Shown here piece after piece: positions 7,721 through 18,900 of a DNA stretch of 64,000 bases. The notes below the pieces were generated by a model that did no database searches, was not told where the DNA came from, and saw nothing but the letters and a program-made list of their open reading frames with translations. Both the position numbers and the translations under genes were made by a program. The DNA comes from Candidatus Obscuribacterales bacterium. GTDB lineage: Bacteria > Cyanobacteriota > Vampirovibrionia > Obscuribacterales > Obscuribacteraceae. Positions within the stretch are counted from its first letter, which is position 1, and every line of letters begins with the position of its first letter. The stretch covers positions 124,001 through 188,000 of the forward strand of contig JACKCM010000005.1 in assembly GCA_020634035.1 (NCBI GenBank). Direction: 5' to 3'.

Positions 7721-7772
7721 AAGATTTTTGCTGACGGATCAAGCCTGTAATATCGAGAAGCATCAAAGAGCA

Positions 7773-8177
7773 TCACTTTTCCATTGGTTTAAAAACCTGG
7801 TTTCTTCCTTCTGCTTTTGCACGCATACGCGCAGGATCACCGAAGTAGAAGTCTAAAATATCTTCGATTGCTTCTTCCGGTGTATTCCATTCGTTATTAA
7901 AATCGCCCGGTCCTGGGCCTCCAACATAGTCATCTCCACGAACCATCCAGGTTTCTGTTTTTGTTTTGTGAAATTTGAGCATTGGAGCATCCATCTTTGG
8001 TGGCAACGGATCATCTCCTATAACAATGTATCCTGGTTCATAACCCTGAATAGAATTACCTCTGGTGGTTACCGGCTTTCCTACCCAGACACCGTCATTG
8101 AATGCAGGAATTGTGTGCGAGACATGAAGTCCTGATGTCCTCAATTTTTCTAAGTATTTTTGCTCTATTTTTGACAT
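7773..8177 (-). CDS. Probable immunity protein for the C39-like toxin
   Basis: The chosen start, ATG at 8177 (MSKIEQKYLEKLRTSG), follows TTTGGAGCAAACA, a good Shine-Dalgarno. The longer frame beginning at 8228 would overlap the upstream gene. This gives 134 residues, soluble, with no family recognised; GDDYVGGPGPGDFNNEWNTPEEAIEDILDFYFG is the most distinctive stretch. It starts 14 bases after the stop of the toxin-like gene at 8192-10276 on the same strand, the usual toxin-then-immunity layout of polymorphic toxin operons. The immunity role is inferred from that layout. Confidence 0.6.
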   Translation of the reverse strand: MSKIEQKYLEKLRTSGLHVSHTIPAFNDGVWVGKPVTTRGNSIQGYEPGYIVIGDDPLPPKMDAPMLKFHKTKTETWMVRGDDYVGGPGPGDFNNEWNTPEEAIEDILDFYFGDPARMRAKAEGRNQVFKPMEK

Positions 8178-8191
8178 TGTTTGCTCCAAAT

Positions 8192-10276
8192 TCAATCTTT
8201 CAAACGATAAACTGCTTGACCTGTCCAAGCAGCTTTAAAATCTGTTTCTGTCATTTCATAACGTGTACCTTCATATGGATCTAAAATCGACAAGTTTCCT
8301 GTGGATTTAACACCATCAATGACTACTACATGTGGATCATTTGCACCTCTGTTACGAGGAACCCATGGGTATTCATACATGACGGCCGCCCAGGGACCGT
8401 TTTCACTTATTTCGGCGAATGAGCTAAAACTACGACTCTTCCATGTCCAATCTTCACCTAGAGTTTTACTTAGTTCATCTGATAGAAGCTCTGTATTTGA
8501 AGGATTACCAATACTTTCAATGAACTGCTTTTCTTTTAATTTCCCGTTTGATAGCATTTCTCCAACTGCCGAAAAACAAGAATCTTTTTCAGATTGACGA
8601 ATCACATCATGGGACATTCGCTCATTGATTACCGGCCACCTATAGGGTTCTCTGGGTTCTCCAAGGTCAGTTCTTTTTAGTCTGCCGGTGTCTTTATCAA
8701 TCTGGTAGTGAACCCCCTCCACCAGCTCGCCTTCAATGTGAGATTTGCCTTTCTTCGGACCCTTTCCTTCCAGATTGTCTGCGCCAGTCATGAAGAGTGA
8801 GTTCTCATTCTTTTCTGGCGTTATCGGAAAGTGCCCATTCAGCGGCGGACCATCGGCAGGTTGCAGAATCGGTTCATGACCAACTATATCGTTGATGAAC
8901 CTCATCGCTTCATGGGGCAGTTGCTTCAATCTTTCGGCGGCTGATTTGGTCATCGCACCAATATCGAATTTGCCACCATCCGCCTTGATTCCCCTTGCCG
9001 CGGCATGACCATGAGGAATGCCTATTCCACCCGTAGCCAGATCAAACGAGGCTTTATATGCCTCTGGTCCCAATAGCTCCTTAGATCTATCGCAGAAGCT
9101 AAGCAACTCTTCTGGGCTGGAGTTGCCGGTCTTGGAATACAAATCCAGAACCTCTTCGTTGCGCGCCCTGTTCTCTGGCGAAAACAGTTGGTCCTGCAAA
9201 AATGTAGCCGTCATCACAGCGCCGATAGACAATGCCACGGCTGAGTGACCTTCTAAGATGGCTCCAAAGGCGGTACCGGTCAAGAAATTGGCAGAGCCCT
9301 CATGAATGGTTTCTTGCGTCCTTTCTGATATCTGTTTCTGCGCCTCGTCGCCCAATCCAAAAGCCGGAGCAAGACCGAAAACCATCAACATCTGTCCGAA
9401 CTTTCTGGTATCGGCTTCTCCGACAGCCTTCGCCACATCAGGTGTGAGCAAGTATGTGCCCAGGGCTCTTCCGACGTCCGATTTCTCGATGCCGAGCGCA
9501 TCTACTTTGTCTTGCCCGTGCAGCCGAGCCGTTTCGGCTACCAAGAAAGCTGTGGCACTCTCTACCGCCTGCATTCGCTCTGGCGAAACGCGGGGGCTTT
9601 CATGCGGCTTCTCAGAGACTTCTCTATTCGTGTCCGGATTTCGACCGGATTCCAGGCTAAGCGCTTTATGAGTACCGGCAAGCTCGCTTTCGCCAATATC
9701 GCCAGACATCAACGAAGCCGTGACATCCGCCTTCAGCTGCCTGACCAGCTTGTCCTTCTCCGCCCCCGGCTCCATATGCTGGTCGAGCTGTCTTCGCATC
9801 TCAAGGGCATTCTTCACCAGGGCGTTCTCCGGCGCCAGAGCTTCCATGGTACCGGTGGTGATGTTCGCCAACTCCTCGCCGGGACCGGGGATGACCCCTT
9901 TTAGCGTGATGCCACCATCGACTCTGTGTATTTCGTCGAAGCCGCCGACTGGTCTATCTGAGGATTGGTCGGTGAATCTTTCGGTAGGTCTTTCGGCGGG
10001 TAGCAAATCTTGTTCCGATCCGCCTTCTTTTCGAGAGGCGACCTTTTTGTTGCCGTGTTCGTCGATGGATTCGATTCGGACGCTTTCTATGTCGCCCTGG
10101 TCGCTCTTGCCGGCAGAGCCGTCGTGCTTGTTGGAGCGCTGGAACTCTATCGCTTGCTGACCCTTTGCGTCGGTTTGGGATTCTTTGGCAAGCTCGGGAT
10201 TGGTCGAGGGCTTGTCTAAAGCCTTGTCCTCAAACCGGTCTGTTGATTTTGCTTTGTTTTGGGGTTTGTCTGACAC
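8192..10276 (-). CDS. Polymorphic-toxin-like protein with C39/papain-like C-terminal domain
   Basis: The protein has 694 residues. About 1-130 is a low-complexity, charged, probably disordered leader. About 230-420 is a helical region with hydrophobic Gly/Ala-rich segments (GSANFLTGTAFGAILEGHS, AVALSIGAVMTATFL). After a Gly/Pro-rich linker the last 130 residues form a distinct domain with DSCFSAVGEML (Cys567), NDPHVVVIDGV (His649) and LSILDPYEG (Asp666), the Cys-His-Asp order of C39-like/papain-fold peptidases. No signal peptide or repeat-rich (RHS, CdiA) region is present. A small gene 14 bases downstream is the likely immunity partner. A housekeeping peptidase is possible, but the exchangeable-looking C-terminus and the neighbour favour a toxin. 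Confidence 0.65.
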   Translation of the reverse strand: MSDKPQNKAKSTDRFEDKALDKPSTNPELAKESQTDAKGQQAIEFQRSNKHDGSAGKSDQGDIESVRIESIDEHGNKKVASRKEGGSEQDLLPAERPTERFTDQSSDRPVGGFDEIHRVDGGITLKGVIPGPGEELANITTGTMEALAPENALVKNALEMRRQLDQHMEPGAEKDKLVRQLKADVTASLMSGDIGESELAGTHKALSLESGRNPDTNREVSEKPHESPRVSPERMQAVESATAFLVAETARLHGQDKVDALGIEKSDVGRALGTYLLTPDVAKAVGEADTRKFGQMLMVFGLAPAFGLGDEAQKQISERTQETIHEGSANFLTGTAFGAILEGHSAVALSIGAVMTATFLQDQLFSPENRARNEEVLDLYSKTGNSSPEELLSFCDRSKELLGPEAYKASFDLATGGIGIPHGHAAARGIKADGGKFDIGAMTKSAAERLKQLPHEAMRFINDIVGHEPILQPADGPPLNGHFPITPEKNENSLFMTGADNLEGKGPKKGKSHIEGELVEGVHYQIDKDTGRLKRTDLGEPREPYRWPVINERMSHDVIRQSEKDSCFSAVGEMLSNGKLKEKQFIESIGNPSNTELLSDELSKTLGEDWTWKSRSFSSFAEISENGPWAAVMYEYPWVPRNRGANDPHVVVIDGVKSTGNLSILDPYEGTRYEMTETDFKAAWTGQAVYRLKD

Positions 10277-10489
10277 AGCAAAAGTTCGTTAAGGGTTATG
10301 GCTATTATAGATGGCGGGGCGGGTGCTGTGCGTTTGGGTTGAAGTATTGGAATGGAGAAGATAGTCATTATCTTCAAAATTATTTTTCTAATCATTAAAA
10401 AAAATACTGTCAACTGTATTATCAACTGCTTCTTTATCTGCCAACCTATTTCGGTAATAATTAGGTTTTAGTCGCAAAAAGGTTCGCTA

Positions 10490-11677
10490 ATGAGATCAGC
10501 CTCTGCCACCGTTGTATGTCAGTCGCAAATGGAGGCTTCTGTGGTCGATCGATTGTCAAGCGGGCGTTGGCTGAAACAACAAGTACCTCGATATTCGCCT
10601 CAAACTGATGGCAAAAAGATTCGAGTAGTAGATCTTTTTTGCGGTGCTGGAGGTATGACATTAGGAGTAATCGAATGTCTACTGCACTACAAGCTGAATC
10701 CAACAATTGAATTCGCTACTGATCAGGATTCTGACGCAATCGCCGTTTACAACTCTAATTTTCACAATATTGCCGGCGATATCATGCAGGACGACATTAC
10801 TAGGCATGTTTCTGGCGTTTTAGGACGAAAGGAGCCGACAAAATCGGAAAAGGAACTCTTAACTAAGATGGCTTCAGTTGAAGTTCTTCTTGCTGGTCCA
10901 CCTTGTCAGGGACACTCTGATCTAAATAACCATACCCGTCGACTTGATGAACGCAATCTACTCTATCTTAGGGCCGTGAGGTTCGCCAAGTTGGTTTCTC
11001 CAAAAGTGATCCTTATAGAAAATGTCCGAACGGTAACACTCGATCGTAATGGCGTTGTTCAGACTGGAAGAAGGCGTTTAGAAGAACTTGGATATCAGGT
11101 ACAAGAAAGTGTCGTGAATGCGGCAAGTCTAGGATTGCCCCAATTGAGAAAACGACATTTGTTGTTGGCCACTAAAAAGAGAATTCCTGAGCTCAAATTT
11201 GATCTGCCAACGAGATTGCCCCCATTGTCAGCATTTATAGGTGATCTGCTAAATGAAGAACCCGTTTCATCTGACGATCTATTTAGAACTGCATCGAAAT
11301 TGAGTCGTGAGAATCTGGCGCGAGCAGAGTTTCTTCTTGCGAATGATCTTTTCGATTTACCTAACGAACACCGCCCCTCGTGCCATAGAGACAAAGAACA
11401 TAGCTATGTATCGATGTACGGGAGGCTATCTTGGGAAAAACCGGCTCAAACAATAACTTCAGGGTTTGGGTCTCCGGGGCAGGGACGGTACATACACCCC
11501 GTATTCCCTAGAGTAATAACTCCTCATGAAGCAGCAAGAATCCAAGGATTTCCAGACTATTTTACGTTTGATCGTGTAAGAACTAGGTCTAAACTACAAA
11601 CTGTAATCGGTAACGCTGTTCCACCTGTCTTGTCTGCTGCTGTTCTGGAGCATGCCATTAGAAACGGTGCCCTGTAG
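10490..11677 (+). CDS. druM: DNA (cytosine-5) methyltransferase, probable DruM of Druantia type II
   Basis: The 395-residue protein has all main m5C motifs: I DLFCGAGGMTLG (48-59), IV GPPCQGHS with catalytic Cys139, VI ENV (177-179), VIII QLRKR (218-222), and X GNAVPP near residue 372. The target-recognition part is short. It methylates a cytosine at C5 in host DNA. It lies tail to tail with an operon for a Cas4/AddB-like nuclease, a huge DUF1998 helicase and a large unknown protein, the content of Druantia type II, where it would mark self DNA. The ATG start has AAGG about eight bases upstream; a start at 10529 is possible. It could instead be an orphan methyltransferase, but the context argues otherwise. 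Confidence 0.85.
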   Translation: MRSASATVVCQSQMEASVVDRLSSGRWLKQQVPRYSPQTDGKKIRVVDLFCGAGGMTLGVIECLLHYKLNPTIEFATDQDSDAIAVYNSNFHNIAGDIMQDDITRHVSGVLGRKEPTKSEKELLTKMASVEVLLAGPPCQGHSDLNNHTRRLDERNLLYLRAVRFAKLVSPKVILIENVRTVTLDRNGVVQTGRRRLEELGYQVQESVVNAASLGLPQLRKRHLLLATKKRIPELKFDLPTRLPPLSAFIGDLLNEEPVSSDDLFRTASKLSRENLARAEFLLANDLFDLPNEHRPSCHRDKEHSYVSMYGRLSWEKPAQTITSGFGSPGQGRYIHPVFPRVITPHEAARIQGFPDYFTFDRVRTRSKLQTVIGNAVPPVLSAAVLEHAIRNGAL

Positions 11678-11721
11678 CACTCTCAGTTCACCGCAAAACA
11701 CTTAACAAGGACTAGTTAGTA

Positions 11722-12939
11722 TCAGGACTCTCCCATGAAGATCTGTAGTCCAGTGGCTCTTGAATGGACTAAGCCTCCGTCCGGCGGGATATCGTGAAAA
11801 TTGAGAGGATGAATACGCCGTCCGTGCGATGAGAGTGACTCAGTAGGCTTCAGATCAAAGAAATAGACTCTTTTCCCAACGTCAAGTCTCGTGAGGTCTC
11901 TTTCCATTGAAATGCCCTTGATTCTGATTAGTCGACCTCCGTCGTCTTGCATCTCCAGAACAGTAGCTCCATCATAGATCTTTGTTTCCAATACTTCTCC
12001 CCATACATCAATCGGGAGTGGACGCGGTCTATCCCCCGAATTCGACCACCAGGCGGGCACAGTATTTAAATAGTTTTGGCACCTCGGACGAAGTCCGCAT
12101 CCGACGCACCAACTGCCGGGCGTGGCTAGGGCGTTTGCTTCCATCACTGTCCCTGCCGGATACGTCTGTGAAGCCTCTTCTAAAGCTTTAGAGCAGAACT
12201 CCCTTAATGAACGATCCCACAGAACTCTTAGGCGTCTTGCGCCATCAAGGCGGAGCTCAATCGATCGACCAGGATAGACTTTTTCGGCAACTAGAGCATA
12301 AAGACCAAGCTGCAATTTATAACGAGGCAGTGGGTTGCCATGGCTATCAATAAACTTTCCTGATTTAAAGTCCGTAATTCGAAGACGGTTGTGGTTTAGT
12401 TTCTCAATTAAATCAGCTCGCCCGCTTATGCGCAAGGATCGAGATTTGACCAGAGCTTCAGCACCTTCTTCACAAGTGTTGTTCTCGCCATTGTATTCAA
12501 CACCATCGTTTGTTCTCTCAATCTCTAAGAGTCCAGGGTCCTGACCACAAGACTCAAGACCAGAAGAAATTGCCCATAGCTTTGATTCGAAAGTCTTCTG
12601 GTTCCACTTCCTTCTACCTATTGTATTCCGGAGAGGGACCATGTACTTTGTCTTATCTTCACCAGCGAGCAACTCATCCAAACGAAAACTGGCTTGTTCT
12701 AAAATCCAGTCGAATGCTTCCTCTGGAGAGTCCTTGTTTCCCCACCGGCCCAGAAGCATCTGCTCGCGAACGTGGTGAAGTAGAATTCCATGCAAAGCCG
12801 AGGGCGGTGGTGGCAAATATCTCTCTGCCCGTTTAGCCAGTACTCTCAGAGCGCAGTTCCTAAGATCGAAGAGTTGAGAAGGAGAGAAACTCCTTGGAAC
12901 TCTTATGCTCTTCAACAATTGTGGGAGGTTTCTAGTCAA
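11722..12939 (-). CDS. PD-(D/E)XK nuclease with AddB/Cas4-type iron-sulfur cysteines
   Basis: The 405-residue protein is a RecB-family nuclease: GRADLIE (Asp176), ITDFKSGK (Asp190, Lys192) and YKLQLGLYA (Gln210) form the PD-(D/E)XK centre. Cys29 near the N-terminus together with Cys278, Cys281 and Cys287 (WCVGCGLRPRC) match the iron-sulfur staple of AddB and Cas4. It probably cuts or resects DNA handled by the helicase encoded just upstream. The TTG start overlaps the helicase stop by four bases (TTGA), so the two are translationally coupled. Within Druantia type II it should be one of the DruF/DruG components; I cannot say which letter applies. A C-terminal extension (about 300-405) is not recognised. 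Confidence 0.8.
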   Translation of the reverse strand: MTRNLPQLLKSIRVPRSFSPSQLFDLRNCALRVLAKRAERYLPPPPSALHGILLHHVREQMLLGRWGNKDSPEEAFDWILEQASFRLDELLAGEDKTKYMVPLRNTIGRRKWNQKTFESKLWAISSGLESCGQDPGLLEIERTNDGVEYNGENNTCEEGAEALVKSRSLRISGRADLIEKLNHNRLRITDFKSGKFIDSHGNPLPRYKLQLGLYALVAEKVYPGRSIELRLDGARRLRVLWDRSLREFCSKALEEASQTYPAGTVMEANALATPGSWCVGCGLRPRCQNYLNTVPAWWSNSGDRPRPLPIDVWGEVLETKIYDGATVLEMQDDGGRLIRIKGISMERDLTRLDVGKRVYFFDLKPTESLSSHGRRIHPLNFHDIPPDGGLVHSRATGLQIFMGES

Positions 12940-15900
12940 TTACACTTCTCCCGGATTCTCTCACGGACGAAAACCTGTCGTCTAGCTAGATTGAACGTAT
13001 CCCATGACAGTGGTTCTCCGGTCTGATAATTGGTTAAAAAGTCTCTTGCGTCGGAGAGTATAGTTCCAGATGGTAAGTCATCATCAAAATCCCAGAGAGG
13101 ATGAGCAACTAGAATCCAAGGAGATAAGCGGTTGCGCCCCAGAGAAATACGAAACGCAGGCACAGTCGTTTCATTATTGAATTCTCCGTCAAAGCGCTCA
13201 GCCATGTCCTGAGCCAAGCCAGTAGCAAAAGATTTCCACCCATTTAGTTCGGGATATAGTTTAAACTTCCCATCGAGACCGCATTGGTAATTAGGGTCGA
13301 CCATTAGCCGCAAGAAAGTCAAACCGAGCCGCCAGTCCAACAAGCCATGATAGGGCTGATTTCCATATCTTCGCAGGCACATATAGCACGACATATTGCA
13401 ATCATCGTGTTTTGGGTGTAAAAAGTCGATCAGCGGATACTTCGTGGAATCAGTGAGTATCGACTCGATGAATTCAGCGACTTTTGGTAGAGAGCCATCG
13501 CCCAAGTTGGATATATTCTGGCAGAAACCAGCACCATTTACGAGATTGTCTGCGATTTGCAGCATGGGAAGCTTCATCGTTTTACCATATAGTCTCGGCT
13601 CCAATACATCAAATTCTTCTGGATCGATATCCAGCTCAAAGGCTGCTCGACTCGCTAGTATGTAGCTCGCTGATATCGCAGCCGAACGAATTCCCATCCA
13701 TCTAGAATATTTGAACGGACCTGAATCAGGATTGGTGTCAGATCTACTCGGTAGCTTATGCATAGCCAGTCCACTTCGATGACCTGAGGGCATCAAATAC
13801 AGCGAATCAGTAATCTTCGGAGACGCTAGCCAAATTCTCTCCAACGGCCCACCAGCAGGTATGAAAGTTTTCTCCACTTTCCTATGCAGCAGTGTGCTTA
13901 TATACTGATGAGCTAAAGAGAATTCACGTCCAATTCTAGTAAATGTCTCCATGCCTTGCATCAATTCGAAGGCGTGATCGCCGTTCTCTGATGATGGTCC
14001 GCGGTTGATACGGAATGTCTTACTGAGTTTTCTGGTCGGGTGCGAGATCGAAAGCGACCATGATGAGTTGACACCAAATCCTTTAACTTCATCGAAAATC
14101 AGTTCGCATCCTTCAGCTTGAATTGAACGATGTCTTACACCGGAATCCGTTTCTTCTTGCTTGGTTTTCGGGAAAGCAGGAAGATCCGTTCGATATGCGT
14201 ATGGAACGCGGCATGGCCTTTTGTTCGCTGGGTCTAGTCGGCTGCCACATGCTTTGCACTCATTATCATCCGAGTCTGAGCCGTCGTGAAAATATTCTTT
14301 CCATGCATTGCAGACCGAACATTCTAATAGATAGAACGGCGGAGAAAAGGCATCATTTTGATGAGTTAGGATAGCAACTGGTGCTTCTCTCCTCCGGCCA
14401 GGAATAGGCTCGGCTAGGTCAGGGGTGAAACCAACTGACAAATGTTCGCGTTTATCTAGAACTATGGTAGAACCCGGAGCAAATTCATAGATAGATAAAT
14501 CTAGGTCTCGATCGACTGTGCTCCACTTCAGACGCCCACTGGACCAATCTCGCTTGAGTGTAAGATACAATTGCCTTACTCGAGTTGGCATTCCGTACAG
14601 CGGAAGGAGTCCTGCCTCGGCCAGGCTCTCAGCGAGCCCCGAGCAACGAGCCCCTTTAATCGCTTCTGCAAAGTGTCGCATGATTGTCTCAACCTTCGGC
14701 AACGACAAAGGTTCTTCACCTTCTGAAAGCACGATCGAAAGAGAGGTAGCCTCTTCTTGAGTCTCTTCTGCACAAGTTTTGATCGGCTCAATCCACGCTT
14801 CATCATTATCCATTATCGAAACAGGAAGATACTCACCATGTATATCGGGAGGACTCATCAGATCCCCTGGATAAATGCGCCCCTCCCTACGCATGCGTTT
14901 CCGCAATCGACCAAAGGCCAGTGTAAGCCATCCCTTCAATAGAAATCGATCTGAGATGTTGGGGAGTTCCTTTGTGAGAAATGGGGTTGGCGGAATATCT
15001 CCGGTCATCTTCTCTGGGTGACGGAAATAGAACTGGTCGTGACTCTTGGTGCGGCATATGGTTAGTGCGGTCGAAAAGGCTTGACCACGTCTTCCTGCTC
15101 TGCCCACACGCTGCTGGTAGTTGAATCTCTGAGGGGGCATATTCGCTTGAAGCACTACTTGTAGTGGCCCGATGTCTATTCCGACTTCCATGGTCGTGGT
15201 GACGTTCAAGAGATCAATCTCGTTCTTCCTCTTCGAAAGATGATCGAGCTCTTCCAGGACCATTTTGTTTTCTCTCTCTTCCTCCTCTTCGTCCTCTGAA
15301 AACTCATCTATCAGTGTAGCTTCAGGTTCACTCCGCTCCTCTGACTCTACAAGCCTCGGCAGGAATATTCCCTTAAACGACCTCTGTCTTTCCTCGGGGT
15401 GTTCCGTCTGACCCGTTAACTCTTCACAATGTAAACGAAAAGTACCTAGCTCTCCGGCTGAATAATCTCCCCTGTATATCCTTCTGGCCAGAAAGTTTCG
15501 AACATGCAACTCTCTTACTAGATGCTTTGTTGTTGAGTCCCAGTCTAATCGTACAAAGCATCTAGTGCAGTAGCCAACACCTTTGTGTAAATGGACTCGT
15601 CCACAGTTAGAGCACCTAACAAACTCGTCTTCCGGGCCAACCAGTCGAAACCGCAATTTTGCCATATGGACTATTCCATCTGGGTGCCCGCACATTCTAA
15701 GATCGTCCAGTGCCTCCTTCATTTTCTGATTCCAATCATCTCCCCATATCGTTTGTGCAAACTCTTGTAGTTTGCGACTCATTTCATTCGGGACCGTCCA
15801 AGTCTTGTGCAATTCGGTCACGTAAGGGCTAGGCCAATACCTATATGAGTCACCAAGAATACGCAATATTGCGGACAACTCCCAGACTCTCTGCTCATTG

Positions 15901-18900
15901 GCCCGCTCGTCAATCAGACTAACTGTGGAAACAGTCGCATAGCCTAGCCCGGCCTCTTCAAAAGAGAAATAAGTCTTACTGAAAACGACATCTGTAAGCT
16001 TTTTTTGTGCTTCAGCCACCAAGTTTTCACGAGCTCGGCGGATGGCATATTCGTCTCTATCGGCGGCCCATGTGATGGTCCCATTTGAATCGAGGGCGAA
16101 CAGCTTGTCCCATAAAAAGTACTTGAATTTATTGCCTGTACTTTGAGCTCCTCTAGCCCTTTCTTGACCAGCTTCATCAAATGGATGCACACCCATCGAC
16201 ACCATTTTAGAAATAAAGGCTCGAACAATAGACCCACTGGTTTTGACATCGTCTTCGTCTTCTTCAAGAATATCGCTAAGAGCTATGCTTGGTTCCGATT
16301 CATTCTTGTATCTTTCCTCAAGTACTCTGATCTGATCCCGCACCGCTGCTTGTAGTTTCTCTGGTAGCAGTTTCACAGCCGTTCTGGCTTCTTCAAGTTC
16401 GTTATTGATCGGAGCCGGGTCTCGTTCACTTAGCCTGTCACGCAGGGAGGAAAAAAGTATCTCCCTGCGAATGTCCTGGTGATGATTGCTCTCAATGGAT
16501 AATGCGGCCTTCGCGGCGTCCTGCCTACTATCTGAGAACGACACCAATTTTGGTGTCGAACCAGGTGTAGATACACGCTGGGCATCGAAGAGTTCAGTGG
16601 CCAGTAACTGCGTAGTCTTTGCAAAACCGGCTCGGAAATTTCTGATAGGTGAAAGGCGAAGTTCTGCGGTTCGTCCATGGTAGGAAGTCTTGCAATTTGG
16701 ACAACCATATGGAACGTTGGTACCGGGAGATGTGTTGGTCCTATTATGAGAGTCGACAGCATCGGTTCGATCATAGTACCATCCAGGTAACAGTCTGTTG
16801 GTGTCCGTAGCCTCATTCCCGCGGATGTTTTGTTCTTTTACGATGCCCCCTGTATAACGCTCCAGATAGGCCTTCTTCCATTGTCCAAAACCAGCTTTGA
16901 GCCTGCTATTGTCATCAGGTCTTTGTATATTTGGTTCTGACTCCCAAGAGCCAGGCCAAAAGACTGCGAAGTTTCTGAATGACAAATCCTCGAATCTCTG
17001 AGAGATTGCTTGATCCGGAAGCCCTTCTAGGTTTGGCTCCTGCGGTAGCATCTCGGCGAAGTACTTCCCTAGCCCCCGTGCACTGATTCTGGCACGCATT
17101 CCGGCAAAGAAAAGGTCCCCGCAACACTCGCAATAGATAATCTCGAAGTTCCTCATCTTCTGACCTTTCACAGTAACATGAGGAGAATGCTCGATGCTAA
17201 GAACACCGATATCGGTTGATCTGTCGCTAAATCCCGAAGGAGCGGCTTGTTTGGAAGCGGGCGCGTACAGTCCCTCTATACTCCGAAAAAACAAATGTAC
17301 TCTAAATGAAGCTGGAGCTCTATCAAATGGTGGCAATATTCCCTTGAGTCCATCTCCCGCGCCACGCACGAACAACATTGCTCGAACAACCTCAAGAACT
17401 CTATCGTAGTTGGGGCTGTCACCCAAATCGTGGAACAGTTTTTGACTGAGCCTGGAAACCTGCACAGCACGTGACCTCAACGGTCCACCTTCTTCGTCGG
17501 CTTCGCGACATGCCCACGAAAGCCTATCGCCACACTCCTGAATACTTTTGGCGATTCGCTTAGGTAATGGACCCTTTGGAATGTCCAACGCATCGGCTAC
17601 ACCATTCCATACCGATGCAAGGGTATTGTCTTCTGCATTGAAAGCAGCGAAGAGAGGACGGGCATTGGGATAGTCCGGATCAAGAGACTCGGCGGAAGCA
17701 TGATGTTCCAACAACCGGAGAAACGGGACTGACTCCACTCTAGGCGGAGCAGTTTCACTGTATGCGGGACTTTCTTCTTCGCCCGGAATAATGGCATCAA
17801 GCCAAAGCTTCCTTCCCTCTTCAGGGTCCAAGTCAGGTTCGAGACCCAGAGTTCCGAACATATCCCAGAGGTACTTGGCACTCTGCTTCGCTTTCTCCGC
17901 AGGATTGGCTGGCAAGGATGCACTGGAGGCAAGAATACGAATCTTCCTACGACTTTTCTCATCACGAGTCAAACCCAATCTGTGGAGTAGCAACCTGATA
18001 AGGTAAGCGACCTCCGTACCAGCAGCTCCTCTCTGCAGGTGCAATTCGTCCATCACTAGGTAAAAATACGCATCATCGTTTTCTTCGAGCCATTTCCTTG
18101 TTTTCTTGAATATGGGCTCTTCCGCCTCACGATTCAACATTGCACTCAGCATGCTGACATTTGTAATCAAAATGTCTGGAGGATGGTGATGCATATCCCA
18201 ACGGTTGGATAGTTCTGCGCCGTCTACGGATGGATGTATAAAAGATGAATCATCTCTGAAAAATGCAGAAACTTCATTTTCGGCATCCTGCTCCGAATGG
18301 ATCCATTCTGCAATGCTTTCAGATTCCAGCTCATTTGGTACTCTACCGACAATCCGCTCATAATCTCGAAGAAGTGAGTCTTTGGCTCTTCTAATGCCAA
18401 TTGCTTTTAGCTCATCCACAAACTCTTCATGGGTTGGAAGATTACTCGTTGACCTACCTTGAAATGCAAAGTCAAGAGCGGCACCAGCCTCGATATCGAG
18501 ACTATGTAAGCGAGCTCTTTTCTTTCCAATCTCTGCTGAAACCTGGTATTCGAACAGCTCTTTGTGCTTGCGACCCCTTCTGTTCACTTCTCCCTGCCAT
18601 ACGACCGTGAGTGGTACCATACCTGTCTTGGGATCTGCGTGCTTGTGGTCAGGGAAATATATCTCCTGCCCTTCCCAGTCTGCCTTTGGGCTAGAAATGA
18701 GTGAGTGAAGTCCAGGATGGTCAAAGTGCCCAGTGACCGGTGTTGACCCGATGTATCGACCAAAAAAGATGCGATTGCCATGGAAATGCTTATCCATGGA
18801 CTCGCGTGCTTCTTTTGAGTCAAGAGCTTTTCGTAGACGCACAAGCTGGTCCTCGACCAAGGCATTCATTGGGTACAGAATTATTGCTCTGACTGCGGCG

